A stretch of 8,140 nucleotides of DNA from Bacillota bacterium (GTDB lineage: Bacteria; Bacillota; Clostridia; Oscillospirales; Ruminococcaceae). This document shows positions 1 through 5,482 of the stretch, one piece after another. Below the pieces are notes generated by a model that was given only the letters and a program-made list of their open reading frames with translations, was not told the DNA's origin and made no database searches. The stretch covers positions 1 through 8,140 of the forward strand of contig JAEXZK010000120.1 of NCBI GenBank assembly GCA_023451415.1, written 5' to 3'. Position 1 is the first letter of the stretch. Each line of letters starts with the position of its first letter. A program made the position numbers and the translations under genes.

Positions 1-5
1 ATCAT

Positions 6-35
6 TGGCCATTGAGGCGCTTGTCGCCTTGGCCA
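6..35. other. Imperfect stem-loop at left edge
   Basis: TGGCCA at 6-11 can pair with TGGCCA at 30-35. After a three-base bulge on the left side (12-14), AGGCG at 15-19 pairs with CGCCT at 25-29 around a five-base loop. It is the first of three hairpins separated by exactly five bases each. Its role is unknown and the window edge hides its left context. Both strands would fold the same way. Confidence 0.4.
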
Positions 36-40
36 TAGCC

Positions 41-71
41 GGTATAATAACCGCTTTGCGGTTATTATACC
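41..71. repeat. Perfect 14-bp inverted repeat, AT-rich
   Basis: GGTATAATAACCGC at 41-54 is matched perfectly by its reverse complement at 58-71, leaving a three-base TTT loop. Both arms contain TATAAT in outward symmetry, so a -10-like hexamer is present on each strand, but no good -35 box is seen at the right distance. It lies just beyond the terminator of the dehydrogenase gene. It could be an extra terminator stem, a protein-binding palindrome or a dispersed palindromic repeat. The sequence alone does not decide. Confidence 0.6.
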
Positions 72-76
72 ATAAG

Positions 77-107
77 AAAACCCCGGCGCACAGTGCGCCG
101 GGGTTTT
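77..107. terminator. Bidirectional intrinsic terminator
   Basis: CCCCGGCGCA at 81-90 pairs with TGCGCCGGGG at 94-103 around a CAG triloop. AAAA at 77-80 and TTTT at 104-107 extend the stem and give a U-run whichever strand is transcribed. On the minus strand the stem begins about 20 bases after the dehydrogenase stop codon and is followed by TTTTCTTAT, so it is well placed to end the glyoxylate operon. On the plus strand it could end a gene lying left of the window. Confidence 0.88.
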
Positions 108-124
108 CTGTCGCAAAAGCGGTC

Positions 125-1081
125 TTATTTGTTGACAACGTTGACAGGGTTGCCGGCCAGGAAAGCCTTGAGGTTGTCCACGGCCATGTCCATAATCCGC
201 TGACGGGGCTCCTTGGCGGCCCAGGAGATGTGGGGGGTGATGATGCAGTTCTTGGCCTTCAGCAGGGGGTTGTCTCCCTTGATGGGCTCGGTGGAAACCA
301 CATCCAGACCGGCGGCGTACACCTTGCCGGAATTGAGGGCGTCGGCCAGATCCTGCTCCACGATCAGGGGACCGCGGGAGTTGTTGAGGATGATGACGCC
401 GTCCTTCATCTTGGCGATGGTGTCCTTGTTGATGATGCCCTCGGTCTCGGGGAACAGGGGGCAGTGGAGGGCGATGACGTCGGAGGTGGACAGCAGGGTG
501 TCCAGATCCACATACTCGGCGATGGCCTTGCCGGAGTCGTTGGGGTAGGCGTCATAAGCCAGCACCTTCATGCCCAGGGCCTTGGCGATCTTGCCGGTGG
601 CCTGGCCGATGCGGCCAAAGCCGATGATGCCCAGGGTCTTGCCGTCCAGCTCGATGAGGGGGTAGTTCCAGTAGCACCAATCCACATTGTTCTCCCACTC
701 GCCCTTATGGACAGAGTCGTTGTGAGCGCCGATGTGGTGGCAGATCTCCAGCAGCAGGCCGATGGCAAACTGGCCGACGGAAGCGGTGCCGTAGGTGGGG
801 ATATTGCAGACGGGGATGCCCTTTTCCTTGGCGGCGGCGGTATCGACTACGTTGTAGCCGGTGGCCAGAACGCCGATAAACTTGATGTTGGGGCAGGCGT
901 CCATGGTGGCGCGGGAGATGGGGGTCTTGTTCATGATGACGATCTCGGCGTCTCCGATCCGCTCCACGATCTTGTCGGCGGGGGTGCGGTCGTAAACGGT
1001 GGTCTCGCCAATGGCCTCAAAGCCGCCCCAGCTCAGGTCGCCGGGGTTCTCGGTATAGCCGTCCAGAACGACAATCTTCAT
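125..1081 (-). CDS. D-2-hydroxyacid dehydrogenase, probable hydroxypyruvate reductase
   Basis: This 318-residue protein is a full-length member of the NAD-dependent D-isomer 2-hydroxyacid dehydrogenase family, a cytosolic two-domain enzyme. The nucleotide-binding motif GFGRIG lies at 154-159, and an acidic residue (Asp177) at the end of the next strand favours NADH over NADPH. The family's catalytic triad is visible as Arg236 (in NSRGPLI), Glu265 (in STEP) and His284 (in ITPHISWA). Family members reduce hydroxypyruvate, glyoxylate, pyruvate or similar 2-oxoacids. Hydroxypyruvate to D-glycerate is inferred here because the two genes upstream would make hydroxypyruvate. The ATG follows AAGGA with about nine bases of spacing. 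It starts 36 bases after the TIM-barrel gene stops, so the two are almost certainly co-transcribed, and a strong terminator follows. The family is certain; the exact substrate is not. Confidence 0.93.
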   Translation of the reverse strand: MKIVVLDGYTENPGDLSWGGFEAIGETTVYDRTPADKIVERIGDAEIVIMNKTPISRATMDACPNIKFIGVLATGYNVVDTAAAKEKGIPVCNIPTYGTASVGQFAIGLLLEICHHIGAHNDSVHKGEWENNVDWCYWNYPLIELDGKTLGIIGFGRIGQATGKIAKALGMKVLAYDAYPNDSGKAIAEYVDLDTLLSTSDVIALHCPLFPETEGIINKDTIAKMKDGVIILNNSRGPLIVEQDLADALNSGKVYAAGLDVVSTEPIKGDNPLLKAKNCIITPHISWAAKEPRQRIMDMAVDNLKAFLAGNPVNVVNK

Positions 1082-1117
1082 GTTGTATATCCTTCTTTCT
1101 TGTGTAATAAACAGGAA

Positions 1118-2008
1118 TTAGTCCTCCAGCAGGGCCCAGGCACGGTTGATGACGCGCTTGGTGTTGGCAAGGACGATGTCCTCGTCCTCTCCGGGGCGCA
1201 GGGTGACTTCCATGGACAGGACATAGGGGTTCTCGGCGTTGAAGAAGCCCTCTTCCTTCAGGACGCGGAAGAAGTCCACCAGCTCTGGGGTGTCGTTGGC
1301 GCTGTTGGGATAGCCAAAACGGGGATGCAGGTCGCCGTAGCCCTCGCAGCCTTCCTTGACCACCGCGTTGCCGATGTGGAAGTGGGTGATGTAGGGGCGC
1401 AGGGTGCGGACCACAAACTGGGAGGTCTCATAGGTGGTGGGGAAATGGCTCAGGTCCACCATCAGGCCGAAGTTGGAGCAGGTGGTGCGCATATCGGCGG
1501 CAAACCGGGCGGCATAGGGAGCAGGGCCCATCAGAGCGGCCTTATCCATATCGTAGTCAAAGACCTCCAGCTCGACCATCATGCCCTTCTTGGCGGCGTA
1601 ATCGCAGACATTGCGGGTGGTCTTCAGCAGCTGGGCGTAGGCCTCGTCCTTGGTGGCCTCTTCCCACTTGCCAGCCAGGAAGGCGATGCCCTTGGCGCCC
1701 AGGTACTCGGCCTCGTCAACAGCCTCGATGAGGGTGGCTTCCGCCTTCTTGCGGTCCTCCTCATTAATGGCATTGGGGTTGAGCTTGGGTCCCAGCAGAC
1801 GGGGCTGTGCGCCGTAGCAGACCTTCAGATGGCTCTGCTCCAGGATCGCCTTGGCCTCGGCGTTCTTGTCGCCGTAGCCCTTAAGCTCAATGGCATCAAA
1901 AAAGTCGTCCTTGGCAATGGCCTTCAGAGACTCCATGGGATCACGGTTGGGATAGCTCATCCACTGGATGGTGCCCACTTGGAAATACTTATGGATGCTT
2001 TCTTTCAT
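1118..2008 (-). CDS. Xylose-isomerase-like TIM-barrel protein, putative hydroxypyruvate isomerase
   Basis: The 296-residue product belongs to the sugar phosphate isomerase/epimerase (AP endonuclease 2-like) TIM-barrel superfamily. Likely divalent-metal ligands sit at the ends of barrel strands: Glu148 (in VELEVFDYD), Asp185 with His188 (in MVDLSHFP), His211 (in HFHIGN) and Glu267 (in SMEV). That pattern matches the Glu/Asp/His/Glu site of D-tagatose 3-epimerase relatives. By position between a Gcl-like enzyme and a hydroxypyruvate-reductase-like enzyme, it most likely interconverts tartronate semialdehyde and hydroxypyruvate. It is longer than E. coli Hyi (258 residues) and shows little obvious similarity to it, so another ketose isomerisation or epimerisation is possible. 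The ATG at 2008 is chosen because AAGGAG lies about nine bases before it; the reading frame runs open further upstream to 2113, but that part looks like untranslated leader. Confidence 0.85.
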   Translation of the reverse strand: MKESIHKYFQVGTIQWMSYPNRDPMESLKAIAKDDFFDAIELKGYGDKNAEAKAILEQSHLKVCYGAQPRLLGPKLNPNAINEEDRKKAEATLIEAVDEAEYLGAKGIAFLAGKWEEATKDEAYAQLLKTTRNVCDYAAKKGMMVELEVFDYDMDKAALMGPAPYAARFAADMRTTCSNFGLMVDLSHFPTTYETSQFVVRTLRPYITHFHIGNAVVKEGCEGYGDLHPRFGYPNSANDTPELVDFFRVLKEEGFFNAENPYVLSMEVTLRPGEDEDIVLANTKRVINRAWALLED

Positions 2009-2320
2009 GATTTTGCTCTCCTTTTCTTCTTGGATTATGTCTGTCCCCAGGCGCGCGGGGAGGCCCCGGGCCGGAGAATGTTTAACCCTGCGGAAGGGCG
2101 GAGCTTCCCCCACCCGTCCGAATCAAGTCTATCATCGCACATTTTTTGCCAATAGTAAAGACCTTTTGAACTTTCTACCAAATTTCTGTACCAGGCATCA
2201 AAGGAATTCACTCAAAATCCGATGACAATTGTGTTTTTGCCCAAAGTCGGCAACCGGCCGCCTCGCCTCAGAGGCGGAGCGGCCGGAAAGCCCTTCCCAC
2301 AAGGGATTATTTACTGTAAA
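2009..2320. other. 312-bp gap between gcl-like and isomerase genes
   Basis: No gene is supported here. Read on the minus strand, it begins with a GC-rich hairpin after the gcl-like stop (described separately). An AT-rich stretch follows at about 2121-2240. I tested the promoter combinations there, and the best are only weak: TTTACT with a 17-base spacer to GATGAT, or TTGGTA with an 18-base spacer to TACTAT. Positions 2040-2116 are strongly GC-rich with several possible short stems, among them CGGGG-CCT-CCCCG. This part would be the structured leader of the isomerase mRNA. I recognise no known riboswitch. Confidence 0.5.
2254..2286 (-). terminator. GC-rich hairpin after gcl-like gene, weak or partial terminator
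   Basis: CCGGCCG at 2254-2260 pairs with CGGCCGG at 2280-2286. Inside, CTC and GCCTC pair with GAG and GAGGC around opposing one-base bulges. It starts about 35 bases downstream of the stop codon on the minus strand. The base run after it (TTGCCGACTTTGGG) is not a proper U-tract, so it is not a classic intrinsic terminator. Attenuation or 3'-end protection of the gcl-like message is as likely. Confidence 0.45.
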
Positions 2321-4015
2321 TTACTCCTCGGGAGCCCAGCTCTTGATGTTGGCGATGGAGCCGCCCATGTCGCACAGCTGAGTCTTGATGCAGATGGCAT
2401 CGATGAGGTAGCAGCGGTTGGAGGCCTTGGTGGAAGCCTTGGCGCGGACCAGGGCAGCCTTCAGCTCCTCGGGGGAGAAGACGCGCTCGGCCACGCAGCC
2501 GTAAGCCTCGCCCAGCTTGACGTAATCGATGGTGCCGTCCTGGTTGTAGGGCATTTCGACAGCGTACTCGAAGCCGTAGCCCTTCTGGTTCTGACGGATC
2601 AGGCCCAGGTAAGCGTTGTTGACGACCACGATGATGATGGGCTTGTGGAAGGCGCTGGCAACAGCGATCTCCTCACCCATGAAGGTCAGGCCGAAGTCGC
2701 CCACGATGGTGACGCTGTGGCAATCGGGCTTGGCGACCTTGACGCCGAAGGCGGCGGGGACCTCAAAGCCCAGGGTGCCGGCGCCGCCGGAGGGCAGGTA
2801 CTTACAGGGCTTGTTGATCTTCTGAAGCTGGCCGCCCCAGATCTGGGTAATGCCGCAGCCGGCGGTGTAGTAGGTCTCGTCGCAGAAAGCCTCGTTGACT
2901 TCCTGGAAAACGCGGTGAGGCATCATGGGGCTGCAATCGTAATCGGTCTTGCGGGCCAGCTTCTCGCGCAGGGCGGGGAGCTCAGCGGCGCGGGCGGGGT
3001 TCAGGGGCTTGAGGCCCTGAGCCTTCACCTCGGCGATGAGGGCTTCCACAGCCAGCTTGGCGTCGGAGACGATGCCAAGGTCGGGCTTAAAGACCATGCC
3101 GATCTGAGAGGGCTCGATGTTGATGTGGACAAACTTGCGGCCCTCGGTGTAGGTCTTCAGGTCACCGGTGTGGCGGTCGCTGAAGCGGTTGCCGATGCCC
3201 AGGACAAAGTCGGAGTCCAGCATGACCCGGTTGCCGATGGGCTGGCCGACCTGGATGCCGCAGTGGCCGGCGTTGAGGGGATGATCCTCGGGGATGCCGC
3301 CCTTGGCCTGGTAGGTGGTGATAACGGGGATCTGGAGCATCTCAGCCAGCTCCACCACTTCCTTGGTGCACTCGCTGATGAAGCAGCCGCCGCCCATGAC
3401 GATGACGGGAGCCTTGCTCTCGCTGAGCATCTTGACAGCCTCTTTGATCTTGGCCATGTCGGGGGCCACAACGGGGATCTCCCGGGGGACATAGGTGTTG
3501 ATGTCAAAGTCCAGCTCGGAGTTCTGGATGTTCAGGGGGAAGTCGATGAGGACGGGGCCGGGGCGACCGGCGCGCATGAGGTAGAAGGCCTCGTTGAGCA
3601 TACCGGGCAGATCCTCAGCCTTCATGGGACGGAAGACCTTCTTGCAGACGGTCTTGGCGATGTCCACCATGTCCACGCACTGGAAGGGCTCCTGGTCCAG
3701 CTGGGCGGTGTTGGCCTGGCCCACGACGCAGAAGACGGGCATGGAGTCGATGAAAGCGGTGTAGAGGCCGGTGACAAAGTTGGTGGCGCCGGGGCCGGCG
3801 GAGCAGATGGCCAGAGCGGGCTCATGCTTGGCGCGCATGTAACCGTCGGCCGCGTGGACGCAGGCTTCCTCGTGGCGCATGGTGAAATGCTCGATGGGGG
3901 CATTCTCCATGTACTGGTAAACAGGGTTGATGGCAGCGCCGGGGATACCAAAAGCAGTGGTGATGCCTTCTTTGACCATGATTTCGACCATGGCCTGTGC
4001 GGCTTTCATTTTCAT
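2321..4015 (-). CDS. gcl: Glyoxylate carboligase-like ThDP-dependent enzyme
   Basis: This 564-residue protein has the three-domain layout of the acetolactate synthase/glyoxylate carboligase family: ThDP pyrimidine-binding domain (about 3-165), central domain (about 185-330) and ThDP pyrophosphate-binding domain (about 365-550). The cofactor motif runs from GD at 439-440 to NN at 466-467. Several stretches closely resemble E. coli Gcl: GITTAFGIPGAAINP near 17-31, NRFSDRHTG at 276-284, YTEGRKFVHINIEPSQIG at 289-306, and NNAYLGLIRQ at 466-475. These favour tartronate semialdehyde synthase (2 glyoxylate to tartronate semialdehyde plus CO2) over acetolactate synthase. It differs from E. coli Gcl at a key point: Glu49 occupies the position of Val51, restoring the canonical cofactor-activating glutamate. 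It is also about 30 residues shorter than the 593-residue E. coli enzyme. The first ATG is chosen: AGGAGG lies ten bases before it. The substrate is inferred from similarity and neighbours. Confidence 0.85.
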   Translation of the reverse strand: MKMKAAQAMVEIMVKEGITTAFGIPGAAINPVYQYMENAPIEHFTMRHEEACVHAADGYMRAKHEPALAICSAGPGATNFVTGLYTAFIDSMPVFCVVGQANTAQLDQEPFQCVDMVDIAKTVCKKVFRPMKAEDLPGMLNEAFYLMRAGRPGPVLIDFPLNIQNSELDFDINTYVPREIPVVAPDMAKIKEAVKMLSESKAPVIVMGGGCFISECTKEVVELAEMLQIPVITTYQAKGGIPEDHPLNAGHCGIQVGQPIGNRVMLDSDFVLGIGNRFSDRHTGDLKTYTEGRKFVHINIEPSQIGMVFKPDLGIVSDAKLAVEALIAEVKAQGLKPLNPARAAELPALREKLARKTDYDCSPMMPHRVFQEVNEAFCDETYYTAGCGITQIWGGQLQKINKPCKYLPSGGAGTLGFEVPAAFGVKVAKPDCHSVTIVGDFGLTFMGEEIAVASAFHKPIIIVVVNNAYLGLIRQNQKGYGFEYAVEMPYNQDGTIDYVKLGEAYGCVAERVFSPEELKAALVRAKASTKASNRCYLIDAICIKTQLCDMGGSIANIKSWAPEE

Positions 4016-4052
4016 GAGATCTTTTCCTCCTGTTTGTTTTAATAATTAAAAT

Positions 4053-4067
4053 GGAATTTCAATTTCC
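4053..4067. promoter_or_regulatory. Candidate IclR-type operator in the gcl promoter
   Basis: On the minus strand this reads GGAAATTGAAATTCC, an imperfect palindrome with six of seven arm positions matching. It resembles the GGAAA...TTTCC layout known for E. coli IclR-family sites. It starts just after the -10 box of the proposed gcl promoter, covering the expected transcription start, a position suited to repression. The regulator gene lies immediately upstream. Binding is inference. Confidence 0.45.
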
Positions 4068-4074
4068 TATTCAT

Positions 4075-4103
4075 ATCATATCCTTTCCCGCCTCCGGTTG
4101 CAA
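4075..4103 (-). promoter_or_regulatory. Sigma-A-type promoter for the gcl-like gene
   Basis: Read on the minus strand: -35 TTGCAA at 4098-4103, a 17-base spacer, and -10 TATGAT at 4075-4080 (five of six consensus bases). The start of transcription would fall near 4068, about 50 bases before the gcl-like start codon. This gives gcl its own promoter, separate from that of the regulator. Confidence 0.6.
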
Positions 4104-4111
4104 GAGGCGGG
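4087..4111. repeat. Perfect 8-bp inverted repeat over the gcl -35 region
   Basis: CCCGCCTC at 4087-4094 is mirrored by GAGGCGGG at 4104-4111 with a nine-base centre. The -35 hexamer of the proposed gcl promoter lies in that centre and one arm lies in the promoter spacer. It is also downstream of the regulator's stop codon, but neither strand has a U-run after it, so a terminator role is weak. A DNA operator is the alternative. Confidence 0.55.
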
Positions 4112-4175
4112 CTTAAGATTCTCCCTTGTTCACAAAAAGTGTGTGGGCGCATATGAATTTTGGCCAATCGCAATT

Positions 4176-5015
4176 TTAACTATTGAATATACTTTTTTCC
4201 GCAGGGATGCCCTGCCCCTTTTCCTTCCATCCCAGGCGGTGGGAAACCTCATCGGCGGTCTCCAGCAGGTAGGGCAGGTTGCCAAAAATGTGCTCGTCGG
4301 TCATCCGGGCGGTGGGCCCGCTGACGCTGATCCCCGCCACCACCTGGCCGGTGTAATCCCGGACCGGAGCGGCAATGCAGCGGACGCCGGTTTCGCACTC
4401 CTCATTATCAAAGGCGTACCCCCTCACCCTGGCTTCCTCCACTGCGCTCATCAGCTCCTGGGGGGTGGTGATGGTGTCGGCGGTGTAGCGGGCCAGGCCC
4501 TTGACCACGATCATCTGCTCCATCTGGTTGGGGGTGTAGTTCTGGAGGAGGAGCTTGCCCACCCCGGTGCAGTGCATGGGGGCGATGTTGCCGATGCGCT
4601 GGGTGGAGACCAGGGTCTTGCTGGGCCCGTTGACCACTTCCACATACATCACCGACATATCGTACTCAATGGAAAGGTTGGCGGATTCGCCAAAGATGCG
4701 GGACACGCTGCGCAGGAAGGGCAGGGAGATATTGCGGATGCTCATGTTGGAGCTGATGCTCTGGGCCATGCCGCAAAGCTTAAAGGTAAGATAATAGCGG
4801 CCGGTGTCGATGTCCCGGGCAGCGTAGCCCTTGCGCTGCAACGCCGCCAAAAAACGGAGTACTGTGCTGGAATTCATTTGAAGCTCCCGGGAAAGGTCCT
4901 GGAGCCGGGCCGGCTCGCTTAATCCAGACATCACCTCCATCAGACTGAGAAGTTTCTCCGATGACAGGTTTGTCTGGGTAGGGCCCATGGCCTCCATCTC
5001 GGTGCGGCGTGGCAT
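4176..5015 (-). CDS. IclR-family transcriptional regulator
   Basis: The 279-residue protein has the IclR family's two parts: an N-terminal winged helix-turn-helix (about 18-66, with LSRELQMNSSTVLRFLAAL as the recognition region) and a C-terminal effector-binding domain (about 85-262). The latter carries the family hallmarks MHCTGVGKLLL at 147-157, GYAFDNEECETGVRC at 199-213 and GISVSGP at 228-234. Such proteins act as dimers or tetramers and usually repress or activate neighbouring catabolic genes. E. coli AllR, a family member, controls gcl in response to glyoxylate, so a similar effector is a reasonable inference here. The ATG at 5015 is preferred over the longer frame opening at 5117 because AAGGAGG sits just upstream. 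The gene reads in the same direction as gcl, 160 bases before it, and has its own promoter with a palindrome at the expected start site, suggesting autoregulation. Confidence 0.92.
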   Translation of the reverse strand: MPRRTEMEAMGPTQTNLSSEKLLSLMEVMSGLSEPARLQDLSRELQMNSSTVLRFLAALQRKGYAARDIDTGRYYLTFKLCGMAQSISSNMSIRNISLPFLRSVSRIFGESANLSIEYDMSVMYVEVVNGPSKTLVSTQRIGNIAPMHCTGVGKLLLQNYTPNQMEQMIVVKGLARYTADTITTPQELMSAVEEARVRGYAFDNEECETGVRCIAAPVRDYTGQVVAGISVSGPTARMTDEHIFGNLPYLLETADEVSHRLGWKEKGQGIPAEKSIFNS

Positions 5016-5035
5016 AGTCTCCCTCCTTAATGCTG

Positions 5036-5045
5036 TTGTATACAA
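5036..5045. promoter_or_regulatory. Palindrome TTGTATACAA, candidate autoregulatory operator
   Basis: This perfect 10-bp palindrome lies at the expected transcription start of the iclR-family gene, immediately downstream of its -10 box. A nine-of-ten match, TGGTATACAA, occurs at 5119-5128 on the other side of the same intergenic region. The placement suggests an operator. The binding protein is not known; the adjacent regulator is the obvious candidate. Confidence 0.45.
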
Positions 5046-5049
5046 TCCT

Positions 5050-5078
5050 AGTATACCGCTCAATTTTAATAACTGCAA
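5050..5078 (-). promoter_or_regulatory. Sigma-A-type promoter of the iclR-family gene
   Basis: Read on the minus strand: -35 TTGCAG at 5073-5078, a spacer of exactly 17 bases, and -10 TATACT at 5050-5055. Transcription would begin near 5043, leaving a short leader that contains AAGGAGG before the ATG at 5015. Confidence 0.65.
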
Positions 5079-5118
5079 TATCATTTCATTGTAATTTCCC
5101 GCCCCAAAACTATCCACA

Positions 5119-5128
5119 TGGTATACAA
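5119..5128 (+). promoter_or_regulatory. TGGTATACAA: extended -10 and/or second operator copy
   Basis: TGG followed by TATACA forms an extended -10 element oriented towards the small gene at 5185, although no good -35 box lies 17 bases upstream. The same ten bases match the palindrome at 5036-5045 in nine positions, so it may be a second site for the same regulator, or both at once. Confidence 0.35.
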
Positions 5129-5184
5129 AAACTTCCGCCGGGAATACTAGAAATACCTTAAAAATTGATAAAGGATGACAAACA

Positions 5185-5373
5185 ATGGAATTTTCTTTGG
5201 GTTCCAGCTACCCCGTATCCCTGCTGGCGCTGCTCCAGGATGACCCTGAGGCACAGCGCTTCTTTTCGGAGCTGCCCTCCTGGGCCCAGACCCAGGCCAA
5301 AGCTTCCAACTTTGCCACCGCCCGGGAGCTCTACGAATTTGCCGACAGCCTGCGCAAGCAGGGCAAGCTTTAG
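5185..5373 (+). CDS. Small protein of unknown function, 62 residues
   Basis: I do not recognise a named family. The product is a soluble-looking, mostly helical protein with no signal peptide or membrane segment. It has an acidic/aromatic middle (DDPEAQRFFSELPSWAQTQA) and a charged C-terminal helix (ARELYEFADSLRKQGKL). The general style, a segment like 'FxxLPxWAQ' followed by 'LxxFADSLR', recalls short uncharacterised proteins I associate with clostridial genomes, but that is an impression, not a match. Evidence that it is real: AAGGA lies nine bases before the ATG, an AT-rich promoter region precedes it, and the reading frame ends cleanly before the ridA promoter. It is divergent from the iclR-family gene and 109 bases ahead of ridA, so it shares regulatory DNA with the former. 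Confidence 0.65.
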   Translation: MEFSLGSSYPVSLLALLQDDPEAQRFFSELPSWAQTQAKASNFATARELYEFADSLRKQGKL

Positions 5374-5441
5374 CAGCTGTGCCGTCCCCATACCGCCCTT
5401 GCTTTTTATCCGCTTCTCCCCTATCCTTTTCCCCCTCCCGC

Positions 5442-5450
5442 TGGTATACT
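5442..5450 (+). promoter_or_regulatory. Extended -10 promoter element for ridA
   Basis: TGG followed by TATACT (-10 hexamer at 5445-5450) is a good extended -10 element. No convincing -35 is seen at 5422-5427, which extended -10 promoters tolerate. Transcription would start near 5457, giving a leader of about 25 bases that contains GAGGAGG at 5469-5475 ahead of the ridA ATG. Confidence 0.5.
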
Positions 5451-5482
5451 TGGCAGTAACACCTACCGAGGAGGAAAGTAAT

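Noticed and set aside
1..36. A minus-strand gene starting with ATG at 36 (Met-Ala-Lys-Ala-Thr...)
   Set aside because: There is no ribosome binding site before it, and only 12 codons are visible before the window edge.
2009..2113. N-terminal extension of the isomerase-like protein to an upstream start
   Set aside because: The added residues look like translated leader, and a good ribosome binding site precedes the internal ATG at 2008.
2009..2120. Riboswitch (glycine or ZTP type) in the isomerase leader
   Set aside because: GC-rich stems are possible, but I could not match the conserved core of any known class.
5..2155. 716-residue open frame on the plus strand opposite the dehydrogenase and isomerase genes
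   Set aside because: It lies antisense to two well-supported enzyme genes and has low-complexity Gly/Val/Asp/Leu-rich sequence with no recognisable domain. It stays open because the GC-biased genes avoid TTA, CTA and TCA codons.
2321..4015. Calling the ThDP enzyme acetolactate synthase
   Set aside because: The canonical Glu would allow it, but several long stretches match E. coli Gcl and the neighbours make glyoxylate metabolism far more likely. No small regulatory subunit gene is nearby.
2222..4042. 606-residue open frame on the plus strand opposite the gcl-like gene
   Set aside because: Same mirror-image effect; composition is Gly/Asp/Ala/Leu-rich and there is no ribosome binding site or family resemblance.
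4087..4111. The inverted repeat as the terminator of the regulator gene
   Set aside because: The stem is followed by AAAGG on the minus strand and CTTAAG on the plus strand, so there is no U-run; its overlap with the gcl promoter fits an operator better.
5016..5117. N-terminal extension of the IclR-family protein
   Set aside because: The extension would cover the promoter and palindrome, and AAGGAGG directly precedes the ATG at 5015.
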